A stretch of DNA of 31,523 bases from Bacteriovoracaceae bacterium (GCA_023146355.1 JAGLCH010000335.1:1-31523), one strand, 5' to 3'; positions 23,909-31,343 are shown, numbered from the stretch's first letter. The notes: a model not told the origin generated them from the letters alone. A program made the numbers and translations.

Positions 23909-24798
23909 TACTGCTCCTCCATTCTCTTAAGAGCTCGCTTCTTTAGCATTTGTTTGCCTAGGGGGACTGTTAATCCTGTAAGTATAATAATTCCTCCAAC
24001 TATTTCAGTTTCAGAAGGAGCGTCACCTAATAATACCAAAGTTAGGACTGTTGTAAAAATTGGAGTGAGGGTGGAAAAAATTGTGGCCTGAGATACTGGA
24101 ATATACAGCAGTGCCTTGATGGATGCCAGTCTTGCAATTGTTGTCCCAAATGCAGCAGCAGTAAAACAGTAGGCCCATCCTTTAATTCCGATAGTAGTAA
24201 GTTCACTACTTACTCCACCAAATAGAGCAGAAATTGTAAGAGCAATCAAAATTCTAAGAAGGTTAAGAGATAGAGGATGAATTTCTGATATATAGTATTT
24301 ATTAACAATTTGGACAGTGGCAAAACTTAGCCCCGCGAGCACAGCATACATAATCCCCTGAAGCTTTATTATTTCTAATTCACTTCCTCCAAGGACCATA
24401 GTTGCCACGCCAATGACGGCGATGATAGCACCAATAATAGAGGCCCCACTGAGCTTTTCACCCAAAAAGAAACTTCCCATAAACATGATCATAAAAATTT
24501 GAGTTCGCAAAATAACGGAAGTGATGGGAGGGGACACCTCTTCGAGGGACATTCCATTGAAGAGGTTACCTGTGTAGGAGAGTACTCCAAAAATGATGGC
24601 ACTAATAATGGTGGCGCGATTGAGAGTGAGTCCCTTTCTTTTCCATAAAAATGGTACTCCATTGAGAAATACACTCGTCACAAAAAGACCAAAGGTAAAA
24701 GTCTGAGGGGACATGATCTCAATTCCCGCTTTATAGGGAATAAAGTAAATGGCAGCAGTTAGTGCCGAAAATATTGCGAGGGAGTATCCCTTAATCAT
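23908..24798 (-). CDS. EamA/DMT-family transporter
   Basis: A 10-TM drug/metabolite-type transporter built from two EamA repeats. Hydrophobic segments cover almost the whole 296 residues, and the second repeat ends with TIFSTLTPIFTTVLTLVLLGD and EIVGGIIILTGL, the typical last two helices. A basic tail (KKRALKRMEEQ) closes the protein. Members export amino acids, nucleosides or other small molecules; the substrate is not predictable. I placed the start at the ATG 24798, where family similarity begins (MIKGYSLAIFSAL). A TTG at 24825 would add nine residues, but a TATTAT box directly before it looks more like a promoter element. It is coupled to the sirtuin gene downstream. Confidence 0.85.
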   Translation of the reverse strand: MIKGYSLAIFSALTAAIYFIPYKAGIEIMSPQTFTFGLFVTSVFLNGVPFLWKRKGLTLNRATIISAIIFGVLSYTGNLFNGMSLEEVSPPITSVILRTQIFMIMFMGSFFLGEKLSGASIIGAIIAVIGVATMVLGGSELEIIKLQGIMYAVLAGLSFATVQIVNKYYISEIHPLSLNLLRILIALTISALFGGVSSELTTIGIKGWAYCFTAAAFGTTIARLASIKALLYIPVSQATIFSTLTPIFTTVLTLVLLGDAPSETEIVGGIIILTGLTVPLGKQMLKKRALKRMEEQ

Positions 24799-24843
24799 AG
24801 TTTTGCCGTAGTTTAAGTTACTCAAACTATAATAGAATAAGTT

Positions 24844-24873
24844 TTGACTTAAAATAAGTGGAAGTTGTATAAT
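24844..24873 (+). promoter_or_regulatory. Sigma70-type promoter of the thymidine phosphorylase-yebC operon
   Basis: TTGACT (24844-24849, five of six), an 18-base spacer and a perfect TATAAT (24868-24873). Transcription would start near 24880, leaving about 55 bases to the ATG at 24936. Confidence 0.7.
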
Positions 24874-24935
24874 TGTTCTTTTAATAAATACCTTAAATTT
24901 TGTTTACGGTGTGTGAATTCGTGAAGGAGTATTGC

Positions 24936-26240
24936 ATGAGAGTTGTTGATATCATTGAGAAAAAGCGAGATGGGAAAAAGCTTAGCAATGAAGAGATCGA
25001 CTTCTTATTGGATGGCTACCAAAAGGGAGAAGTTCCTGATTATCAAGTTTCATCATTTTGCATGGCCATTTTCTTTAAGGGAATGGAGCAGGATGAATTG
25101 GTTCACTTTACAAGAAAAATGGTTGAATCAGGCGATGAAATCAAATTTAAAAATATTAAGAAATACCTTGTAGATAAGCACAGTACTGGTGGTGTTGGCG
25201 ACAAAACTTCTATCTCTCTTGCTCCTATCTATGCTGCTTTTGATATGGGAACTGCAAAGTTATCTGGACGTGGCCTTGGTCACACTGGTGGCACCATTGA
25301 TAAGCTTGAAGCAATTGCAAATTTCAAGTTCGCTGAAAATGTTGAAGATATGGAAGCGCTTGTTAATAATACAGGTATCGGTCTTATGGGCGCTGCTGGA
25401 AATATCGTTCCCCTCGATAAGAAGATTTATGCTCTTAGAGATGTAACGGGAACAGTCCCTTCAATTGAGCTTATTGCAAGTTCAGTTATTTCAAAGAAAC
25501 TTGCAGTCCACGCTGACGCAATCGTTTTAGATGTAAAAGTTGGAAACGGTGCTTTCATGAAGACACTTGAAGATGCGAGACTACTAGCAGATAGAATGCT
25601 AGACATTGGAAAAGGCTTTCAGAGAAATATTGTTTGTATTTTAACTGATATGGATCAACCACTCGGTAAGGCCGTTGGTAACTCCCTCGAGGTTATTGAA
25701 GCAATTGAGATGCTTCGTGGAAATGGACCTAAAGATTATACTGAACTTGTAGAGGTCCTTGCGGCAGAAGCTCTAATTTTGCGTGGAGACACAAAAAATA
25801 AAGATGAAGCTATCAAGATGGTTCAAGATATGGTCGCTTCAGGAAGGCCCCTTGAGAACCTTAGAATGTATATAAAGGCATGTGGTGGAGATCCTTTGAT
25901 CGTTGATGACTATAAGCTACTTCCAACAGCAAAAAATATCTTTGAAGTAAAGGCAGAGCGCTCTGGTTCAGTTGCTCGAATTATGGCAGAAGATATTGGT
26001 AAGGCCGCAATGGTACTTGGTGCTGGGCGTGCGACTAAAGATGACGTGATTGATCACGCTGTTGGACTTATCCTTGAGATGAAAGTTGGGCAAGTTATTA
26101 ATGAGGGGGATGTTATCGCAACTGTTCATTATAACTCTGACTCACAGCTTGAAACATCAATCAAAATGATTCACGAGTCAATTGAGTGGTCTGATCAAAA
26201 TATTGATGAGCGTAACGTAATTTTAGAAATTAAAAGATAA
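24936..26240 (+). CDS. deoA: Thymidine / pyrimidine-nucleoside phosphorylase
   Basis: Splits thymidine (or uridine and deoxyuridine in the Pdp variant) with phosphate to the base and (deoxy)ribose-1-phosphate, a salvage and catabolic step. In the 434-aa form, an N-terminal helical domain is followed by the phosphate-binding signature KHSTGGVGDKTS (about 81-92), SGRGLGHTGGT, and the ALRDVTGTVPS segment. Then come the KKLAVHADAIVLDVKVG segment and the C-terminal domain. The start at 24936 has AAGGAG seven bases upstream. The frame is open from 24900 but those extra residues are not family-like. yebC follows after nine bases, forming a two-gene operon. The DeoA and Pdp types cannot be separated here. 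In a predatory organism such an enzyme would fit use of prey DNA, which is inference. Confidence 0.93.
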   Translation: MRVVDIIEKKRDGKKLSNEEIDFLLDGYQKGEVPDYQVSSFCMAIFFKGMEQDELVHFTRKMVESGDEIKFKNIKKYLVDKHSTGGVGDKTSISLAPIYAAFDMGTAKLSGRGLGHTGGTIDKLEAIANFKFAENVEDMEALVNNTGIGLMGAAGNIVPLDKKIYALRDVTGTVPSIELIASSVISKKLAVHADAIVLDVKVGNGAFMKTLEDARLLADRMLDIGKGFQRNIVCILTDMDQPLGKAVGNSLEVIEAIEMLRGNGPKDYTELVEVLAAEALILRGDTKNKDEAIKMVQDMVASGRPLENLRMYIKACGGDPLIVDDYKLLPTAKNIFEVKAERSGSVARIMAEDIGKAAMVLGAGRATKDDVIDHAVGLILEMKVGQVINEGDVIATVHYNSDSQLETSIKMIHESIEWSDQNIDERNVILEIKR

Positions 26241-26249
26241 GAGGAATAT

Positions 26250-26981
26250 ATGGGAAGAAAATGGGCGAATATTGAGAAGAAAAAAGGCGCTGCTGATAAG
26301 CTTCGTGGACAGATGTACACTAAGATCTTATTTGAAGTAACAAAGGCCGTTAAGTCTGCTGGGCCAGAGGCCGGAGCTAATTTTCTTCTAAAAGTTGCAC
26401 TTGAAAAGTGTCGGAAAAATAATGTTCCTAAAGATAATATCGACCGTGCTATTAAAAAAGGTATGGGCGGAGAGGATGATGGATATCAAGATATTAACTA
26501 TGAGGGATATGGACCTAATGGTGTTGCTATCTTTGTTGAGGCCTCAACAAACAATGTAACTAGAACTATTGCCAATGTTAGAAACTATTTTAACAAAAAT
26601 AATGGGTCTGTAGGAACGACAGGTTCTCTTCAATTTGTTTTCACTCGAAAAGCTGTTTTTGAGCTTCCACAAGGGGAGCTTGATGAAGATGACTTCACAC
26701 TTGAGATGATTGATGCTGGAGCTGAAGATATTGAGCTTGAAGATGGCCACTTTGAAGTTAGTGGACCTATGGATGTCTTTGGAACAATCTCTAATAAATT
26801 GGAGGAACTAAATATTTCTCCAGAAGAAGCAGGACTAGTTCAGGTTCCCCAAAACTTTAAAGAAGTGACTGATGAGACCTACCTTTCGATTATGAAGCTT
26901 TCAGATGCGCTTGAGTCCGATGAAGATGTGATCAAGGTTTATCATAATATGGAATTTCAAGAGCATTTCAACGACCTATAG
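26250..26981 (+). CDS. yebC: YebC/PmpR-family protein
   Basis: A 243-aa cytoplasmic protein of the YebC/TACO1 family. The N-terminus MGRKWANIEKKKGAADKLRG is diagnostic. NVPKDNIDRAIKKG, YEGYGPNGVAIFVE, NNVTRTIANVRNYFNKNNGS and LQFVFTRK also match over the whole length. Members have been described as transcription regulators (PmpR) and, more recently, as ribosome-associated factors that ease translation of polyproline stretches. The start has AGAGGAA seven bases upstream. The gene ends in a duplicated region: its last 182 bases and the terminator after it are present again, decayed, at 31137-31343. It is co-transcribed with thymidine phosphorylase. Confidence 0.95.
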   Translation: MGRKWANIEKKKGAADKLRGQMYTKILFEVTKAVKSAGPEAGANFLLKVALEKCRKNNVPKDNIDRAIKKGMGGEDDGYQDINYEGYGPNGVAIFVEASTNNVTRTIANVRNYFNKNNGSVGTTGSLQFVFTRKAVFELPQGELDEDDFTLEMIDAGAEDIELEDGHFEVSGPMDVFGTISNKLEELNISPEEAGLVQVPQNFKEVTDETYLSIMKLSDALESDEDVIKVYHNMEFQEHFNDL

Positions 26982-27057
26982 CCAATATCATTGCCGCCTT
27001 AAGGCCCGCTTTCCCCATGTCTGAAGATGTGGGGAGTGGCCTTTTTCTTTTGCTCAC
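26800..27057 (+). repeat. Left flanking direct repeat (functional yebC 3' end plus terminator)
   Basis: 258 bases that recur at 31137-31343. They share a 41-base identical block (26806-26846) and a 29-base identical block (26992-27020, containing the palindrome GCCTTAAGGC), and most of the rest. This copy encodes the intact end of YebC. Similarity stops abruptly after TTTGCTCAC at 27057 and begins at TGGA, 26800. Confidence 0.9.
27001..27050 (+). terminator. Intrinsic terminator after yebC
   Basis: Stem AAGGCC / GGCCTT (27001-27006 and 27038-27043) with an inner TCCCCA / TGGGGA pairing and a loop of about 12 bases, followed by a T tract (27042-27046). It begins 19 bases after the yebC stop. 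Confidence 0.8.
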
Positions 27058-27126
27058 TAAATTAAGTACTATGTACAATTGAGTAGTCACTTGGTAATTA
27101 TCAAGGATAGTATCATTCGTAGTTTT

Positions 27127-27140
27127 AGGAGTGAAATATT
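27127..27140 (+). promoter_or_regulatory. Ribosome site that places a non-standard ATT start
   Basis: AGGAG at 27127-27131 is followed by six bases and then ATT at 27138-27140. This is the only well-placed start signal for the ferredoxin frame. A four-codon mini-frame GTG-AAA-TAT-TAC-TGA (27131-27145) overlaps it in another frame and could influence initiation. Confidence 0.6.
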
Positions 27141-27488
27141 ACTGAACTTATTAATCAAAACCTACCTTTTATCGCTTTACTGCTGGTTGCTTTAATCGCA
27201 CTGCCTGCGCTTATTAAAAAGCGGACTCAGCTTCGTCGCAGTCTTCCCATATTTGATCAATCCCTCTGTACAGGTTGTAAGCTGTGCGTGAAGAACTGCA
27301 GTGCCACTAATGTATTAGAGGTCCACAATAAAAAGATCGTATTTAAAAATAAGCATCGGTGTAAAAAGTGTGGGAGCTGCGTTTTGAAGTGTCCTTTTTT
27401 TGCGGTTAGTATCGACGATGGTGATTCTGATGTTATGACTCCCAAGCGAGTGCAAAAAAAGAGAAGGGCACCAGAGGTACAGATGTAA
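27138..27488 (+). CDS. Membrane-anchored 2x[4Fe-4S] ferredoxin (ATT start)
   Basis: A 116-aa protein with one hydrophobic N-terminal segment (about residues 9-26), a basic stretch (KKRTQLRR) and two full cluster motifs: C44-C47-C50-C54 and C75-C78-C81-C85 followed by Pro. The basic residues after the hydrophobic segment suggest that the clusters are on the cytoplasmic side. No ATG, GTG or TTG lies in frame between the upstream stop (27132-27134) and a GTG at 27288 (residue 51). Starting at that GTG would delete the membrane segment and three ligands of the first cluster. ATT at 27138, six bases after AGGAG, is therefore the likely start, a very rare choice known from infC. It could pass electrons to or from the inner-membrane cytochrome b encoded two genes on. 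Its stop overlaps the next ATG by one base. Confidence 0.75.
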   Translation: MTELINQNLPFIALLLVALIALPALIKKRTQLRRSLPIFDQSLCTGCKLCVKNCSATNVLEVHNKKIVFKNKHRCKKCGSCVLKCPFFAVSIDDGDSDVMTPKRVQKKRRAPEVQM

Positions 27489-27985
27489 TGAAGCTCTTAC
27501 TATTGATCGTCCCCTTTATTTTAGCATGCAATATTGAGCGACCTGCTGAAGAAACTTCACGGATAACTCAGAAGCTTCAGTTTACTCACACTTTGAAAGA
27601 GAAAAATTGTGCTGTCTGCCACGAAAATAGTAGGCCAGAGATAAAGGTAATCCCCAATTGGGATTATAAGGGAAATAAATCGAAATACATTGCAGCGGGT
27701 GGCCACTATGAGTCTATGGACTGCACTGAGTGTCATGTCACTGATACGTGGAAATTTAAACACAGTGATTCTCGCGATAAAAATATAAGTTACTGCATCG
27801 ATTGCCATCATCAAAGAGGTTGGGAGGCACAGTCGCCAAGACCTAAGTGGCACCAAAGAGGTAATTGGTATAACCACGAAGGCGAGTGGGATGAGGCAGA
27901 TGAGGGTGGATTTATGAAAGGCGGTGGAACCTGTTACCGCTGTCATGGAGTAAGAAGGAGCTGGAAGAGGGGAAAAGGTGGTTGA
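27488..27985 (+). CDS. Tetraheme c-type cytochrome, lipoprotein
   Basis: A 165-aa exported cytochrome. The signal peptide ends in a lipobox ILAC with the acylated Cys at residue 14, so it is probably membrane-anchored at the periplasmic face. Four CxxCH heme sites are present at residues 41-45, 79-83, 103-107 and 149-153, and extra His residues (for example HTL, GGHY, KHSD, NHEGEW) can serve as distal ligands. The overall pattern is reminiscent of split-Soret and octaheme-type small cytochromes but no specific family is recognised. It follows the ferredoxin with a TAATG overlap and overlaps the cytochrome b gene by eight bases. It is well placed to carry electrons from the inner membrane to the large cytochrome encoded downstream. 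Confidence 0.85.
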   Translation: MKLLLLIVPFILACNIERPAEETSRITQKLQFTHTLKEKNCAVCHENSRPEIKVIPNWDYKGNKSKYIAAGGHYESMDCTECHVTDTWKFKHSDSRDKNISYCIDCHHQRGWEAQSPRPKWHQRGNWYNHEGEWDEADEGGFMKGGGTCYRCHGVRRSWKRGKGG

Positions 27986-28424
27986 GGACCCTGGAGGGGA
28001 AGTTGGCCATCTGCTGGGTTGGATTGGCGTTTTTCTAATGATCTTAACTATTCCTTTCTCTTTTAGAAAACGAGTAGGTTGCTTGGGGCGCCTGGGAAGC
28101 TTAAAGGGCTGGCTCTACTTTCACATTATCGTTGGTACTGTGGGCCCCATCTTAATCGTTGTCCACTCTGCAGGAAAAACTAGAGGGATTGCTGGATTTG
28201 CCCTTTGGTCCACAATATTCGTAGTCCTCTCTGGCTACTTTGGTGGATTTATCACTGGGCCACTATTTGAAAAGTACGAGACATCTGAAAATCGTATCTA
28301 TCTCATTTTTGCCCGTCTTTCTCAGTATATTGATGCAACTCATATCCCCATTTCGATACTGTTATTTATTTTGACTGTTGTCCATATTGTGGCGGCACTT
28401 CTATTTCAAGTGGACCCCCAGTGA
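27978..28424 (+). CDS. Short cytochrome b-like membrane protein (two heme sites)
   Basis: A 148-aa protein with four hydrophobic segments (about 11-27, 47-65, 71-95 and 120-143). His residues occur as two pairs spaced by 13 residues within helices: H49 and H63 in the second, H122 and H136 in the fourth. This is the arrangement that holds two stacked b hemes in four-helix cytochrome b proteins, so quinol oxidation or reduction at the inner membrane is likely. H11 lies at the start of the first segment. GTG at 27978 is preceded by a purine-rich GAGGGGAAAA, and the gene overlaps the tetraheme gene by eight bases and the barrel gene by four. No recognised subfamily; a cytochrome b561- or CbcB-like role is inference. 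Confidence 0.7.
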   Translation: MVEDPGGEVGHLLGWIGVFLMILTIPFSFRKRVGCLGRLGSLKGWLYFHIIVGTVGPILIVVHSAGKTRGIAGFALWSTIFVVLSGYFGGFITGPLFEKYETSENRIYLIFARLSQYIDATHIPISILLFILTVVHIVAALLFQVDPQ

Positions 28425-29686
28425 GAGCTATAATTTTTGGAGTCGCACTATTCACTCTTTGTAATGCCTACGGGGGTAACTACTTTGGGCGAATTCTAGT
28501 GGGGGGATTTTTAAGTGATGAGAGATATAATTCTTTTGGAGAAGAGCAACATAACGATTATCTTTTTCTAACTTCGCGGCTCTACTTTAATCTCTACGAC
28601 TTAGGGGTTAATAAAGATAGCGATTTCGCAATTGACTTGAAAGACAGGTACAATTTTTTTGGAACTTTAGATCGAAATGATAGACAATTTAAAGAGGACA
28701 ATCGGTTCCACTTAAAGAAGCTATTTTATAGAAGGGAGCGAGAGAAAGATCGGCTCATCGTAGGAAGGTTTAATTCCCCTTACATCAGTAGCTCATATGT
28801 GGATGGAGTCACTTATAGTAGAGAGTTCAGGCAAAATCTATCCCTTGGGGGATGGGTAGGACTTCTCCCTACTATTGATCGTGAATCTCGTCCCCTATTT
28901 GATAAAAATCACCACTCTGAGGGCATATTCTTTGGAGTTAAAAACACAGTGGTTGACAGTAAAAATGGGGTGTTCAGTCAAAGCTATAAAAGAGATCTGG
29001 ATCAGGTAACCCTATTTCACAGGCAGTACCTTCACTTCAACCAAAACCACACTGTCCACTCTCTATTCAATTTAGAAACTAGACCAAAGGTCAATATTCA
29101 GAGCTTAAATATTAGCTACCGAGCAGTTCACAGTAAAAAAGTTACTGGGAGATACATTTTTGGAAAGTATGACAACTACCAGTACAAGAGGTCCCAAGAT
29201 GTGCGAGAAAGGCTTCCAGTAAGTCCCTATACATATGTGAGAACTAAGCAGCTATATGGCCACTCCAGTCGATTGCGGTACTTTTTAGAGGCCGGCCATG
29301 GCAAGAGGTCCGTAGATAGGCTTACTAACTCCAATTTGAAGCTGGGTGCAATTGTGCAAGGTTTTGTGGATCTAAGTTACTGGGCATCCATTGAAAAAAA
29401 TTACACAAATAACTCCACCGAAGTGGGGCACTCTGTATCTTATGGAGGAGAGAGTGTGGAAAGCTCCCTATCTCAAACTATTTCAAGGGAGATTTATCCG
29501 AGTGGCGAGAAGCTCTATCCTATAGTGTCGGAGCTCTCTTTTGCTAGCTTCATGGGAAGAAACTTTTTTCAAACTCTATCCTTGCAGCATGCATATGATA
29601 AAAACACCACTATTTTAACTGCTTTATTCTATTTCACCTATAACTTCGGAAATAGGCCTTTTAGTAGAGTTCGGGGACGGATATGA
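28421..29686 (+). CDS. Putative outer-membrane beta-barrel of a porin-cytochrome unit
   Basis: A 421-aa protein with a signal peptide (hydrophobic residues 3-12, likely cleavage after NAYG) and, through the rest, short alternating hydrophobic and polar strands with many Tyr, Phe and Arg, as in beta-barrels. Examples are FGRILVGGFL, YLFLTSRLYFNLYDL and TALFYFTYNFG near the end. It contains no CxxCH. The length is near that of the porin-like partners of Geobacter-type porin-cytochrome complexes (about 400 residues). The start is GTG overlapping the stop of the cytochrome b gene by four bases (GTGA). It overlaps the 19-heme gene by four bases (ATGA). Only context links it to electron transfer; the sequence is not recognised as MtrB or OmbB. 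Confidence 0.65.
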   Translation: MRAIIFGVALFTLCNAYGGNYFGRILVGGFLSDERYNSFGEEQHNDYLFLTSRLYFNLYDLGVNKDSDFAIDLKDRYNFFGTLDRNDRQFKEDNRFHLKKLFYRREREKDRLIVGRFNSPYISSSYVDGVTYSREFRQNLSLGGWVGLLPTIDRESRPLFDKNHHSEGIFFGVKNTVVDSKNGVFSQSYKRDLDQVTLFHRQYLHFNQNHTVHSLFNLETRPKVNIQSLNISYRAVHSKKVTGRYIFGKYDNYQYKRSQDVRERLPVSPYTYVRTKQLYGHSSRLRYFLEAGHGKRSVDRLTNSNLKLGAIVQGFVDLSYWASIEKNYTNNSTEVGHSVSYGGESVESSLSQTISREIYPSGEKLYPIVSELSFASFMGRNFFQTLSLQHAYDKNTTILTALFYFTYNFGNRPFSRVRGRI

Positions 29687-31095
29687 AAACTATTTTACTA
29701 CTCCTGTTTTTTACTACCAATATTTATGGTGCCGAATCTCTTCTTAGTAAGTTGATTTCACCAGGACCTCTTAGTAAATATCATGCTGCGGGAGAAGAGC
29801 TTAATTGTTTTGAGTGTCACAGTACAGGGAAGGGAACTCCAGATCAAAAGTGCCTAAAGTGCCATACTACTATTGAGAAGAGTACGTATCATCAAAATTT
29901 ACTTAAGGGAAAAAACTGTTCAAGTTGTCACTCGGAGCACAAGGGAAGAAGTTCTTCACTAGTTAAATTTAATCAGGATAACTTTGATCATTCGTTAACT
30001 GGTTACTCGCTTGAAGGGAAACACGCCGACTTAAAGTGCGTTCAGTGTCACACGCGAAAATTTCCAAATCGAACTAGCTTTACCCATGTCTCGAAGAAAT
30101 GTAGCTCTTGCCATAAGAAAGATAATCCACATAATTTTCAAGGAAAATATAAAAAGCAAGATTGTAGTAGCTGCCATAGCACTAGCAGCTTTAAAAAGAA
30201 GATCAACTTTAACCATGATAACTACTTCAAGCTAGATCAGCGGCATGAAGCGCTGTCGTGTAAAAAATGCCATGGAGGTAAAAAGACCTCAAAATACAAA
30301 TGGAAGGGAAAGAGTACAGGTTGTACCGATTGTCATAAGACAAAGGATTTCAATCACGACAAAACAGTGGCCACAAAATGCTTAAGTTGCCACCAAAATC
30401 CTCACCTCAAGAAATTTAATAAAGTTAAAACGAATAATTGCCTAGATTGCCATACCCGAAATAGTTTTAAAGTCACTTCATCTTTTAATCACAGTCGTAG
30501 TGGTTTCGAACTTGAGGGAAAACATAAGTCCCTAAATTGTAACTCCTGTCATTCAAAAGGATACAAGATTCCCAATGCCAAAAAAAGCTGCACAACTTGC
30601 CATAAAGATCCTCATAATAAAAAAATGGGGAACAGCTGTGTTAAGTGCCATGGACAAGAGAGCTGGTTTGTAACTAAAAACTTTCATAAAAATTTCAAAC
30701 TCAAAGGAATTCATCTCTCACTCTCGTGCAATAATTGTCATAAGGAGAATCGCTCTTTGAGGGGAGTTGAAAGAAATTGTCACACCTGCCACCAGAAAGA
30801 CTCGCCTCATCAGGGGCAGCTCTTCGACTGCGGTAAATGCCATGGTGAACATCAGTGGGAGATGCCAAAGTTTAGACATGGAATGACTTCATTTCCCCTT
30901 AGAGGGGCCCATCGAGTCTTAAGTTGTAATGAGTGTCACAAAGATGGAATCTATCAGGGTAAACCATCTCAGTGTATTGATTGTCATCGGGGGACCGCAT
31001 TGACCTCACCAAATCACAGTTCCATCACTCCTCAAATTGAAAGTTGTTCAAAGTGTCATGGGCAATTTCAGTGGAGCGGGGCAAAAAGAAAATAA
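29683..31095 (+). CDS. Nineteen-heme repeat-containing c-type cytochrome
   Basis: A 470-aa exported protein (signal peptide 1-17, cleavage near YGA-ES) with nineteen CxxCH motifs. The first is at C42 and the last at C455, averaging one heme per 25 residues. It is built from five modules that begin with [FY]-x-L-x-x-x-H-x-x-L-x-C-x-x-C-H, near residues 109, 182, 275, 338 and 404. Most modules continue with CxxCHK, a Pro-His pair and a further CxxCHG. One pair of motifs overlaps (CHTCH at 366-370). Such packing gives a long heme wire in the periplasm or through an outer-membrane barrel. Its start overlaps the barrel gene stop by four bases and the ribosome site is GGGGACGG. The closest reported types are repeat-rich cytochromes of metal-reducing bacteria; no exact family is recognised. 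Confidence 0.88.
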   Translation: MKTILLLLFFTTNIYGAESLLSKLISPGPLSKYHAAGEELNCFECHSTGKGTPDQKCLKCHTTIEKSTYHQNLLKGKNCSSCHSEHKGRSSSLVKFNQDNFDHSLTGYSLEGKHADLKCVQCHTRKFPNRTSFTHVSKKCSSCHKKDNPHNFQGKYKKQDCSSCHSTSSFKKKINFNHDNYFKLDQRHEALSCKKCHGGKKTSKYKWKGKSTGCTDCHKTKDFNHDKTVATKCLSCHQNPHLKKFNKVKTNNCLDCHTRNSFKVTSSFNHSRSGFELEGKHKSLNCNSCHSKGYKIPNAKKSCTTCHKDPHNKKMGNSCVKCHGQESWFVTKNFHKNFKLKGIHLSLSCNNCHKENRSLRGVERNCHTCHQKDSPHQGQLFDCGKCHGEHQWEMPKFRHGMTSFPLRGAHRVLSCNECHKDGIYQGKPSQCIDCHRGTALTSPNHSSITPQIESCSKCHGQFQWSGAKRK

Positions 31096-31136
31096 TAGGG
31101 GTAGATGTTTTATTCGATGGTGACGCGAAGTCACTA

Positions 31137-31343
31137 TGGAAAAACTAAATATTTCTCCAGAAGAAGCAGGACTAGTTCAGGTTCTCCAAAATATATGAAG
31201 ATACTATGCTTAGAGTAACGACTCATCACAATATGGAACTTTAAGAGCATTTCGACGACCTATGGCCAATATTTCACTGCCGCCTTAAGGCCCGCTTTCC
31301 CCATGTTTGAAGACGAGGGGAGTGGCCTTTTTCTTTTGCTCAC
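31137..31343 (+). pseudogene. Decayed copy of yebC 3' end with terminator (right direct repeat)
   Basis: 207 bases matching 26800-27057. Identity is perfect over 31143-31183 and 31278-31306. About 50 bases are missing net in the middle (after CCAAAA), the frame is broken, and the former stop TAG reads TGG. It has no start or ribosome site. Similarity ends at the same TTTGCTCAC as in the left copy. Confidence 0.9.
31287..31336 (+). terminator. Intrinsic terminator after the cytochrome unit (copy of the yebC terminator)
   Basis: Stem AAGGCC / GGCCTT with inner TCCCC / GGGGA and a T tract (31328-31332). It keeps the fold despite a few changes in the loop, so it can still end transcription of the redox operon, about 190 bases after its last stop. 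Confidence 0.75.

Noticed and set aside
26982..27137. A tRNA or integrase attachment site at the yebC end
   Set aside because: No tRNA-like fold was found, and no integrase gene lies in the window; only the repeat and terminator are supported.
27288..27488. Ferredoxin starting at GTG 27288
   Set aside because: This start would remove three ligands of the first [4Fe-4S] motif and the membrane segment, and it has no well-placed ribosome site.
27557..27946. A 129-codon open frame on the minus strand
   Set aside because: It lies fully opposite the tetraheme cytochrome, has no ribosome site and its product has no recognisable features.
29800..31090. Regularly spaced short repeats that resemble a CRISPR-like or tandem repeat array
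   Set aside because: The repeated TGTCAT/TGCCAT words are the CxxCH heme codons of an open reading frame; there is no constant repeat-spacer pattern.
31137..31343. A functional small gene in the right repeat
   Set aside because: The frame is broken, the former stop is TGG, and no start or ribosome site is present.
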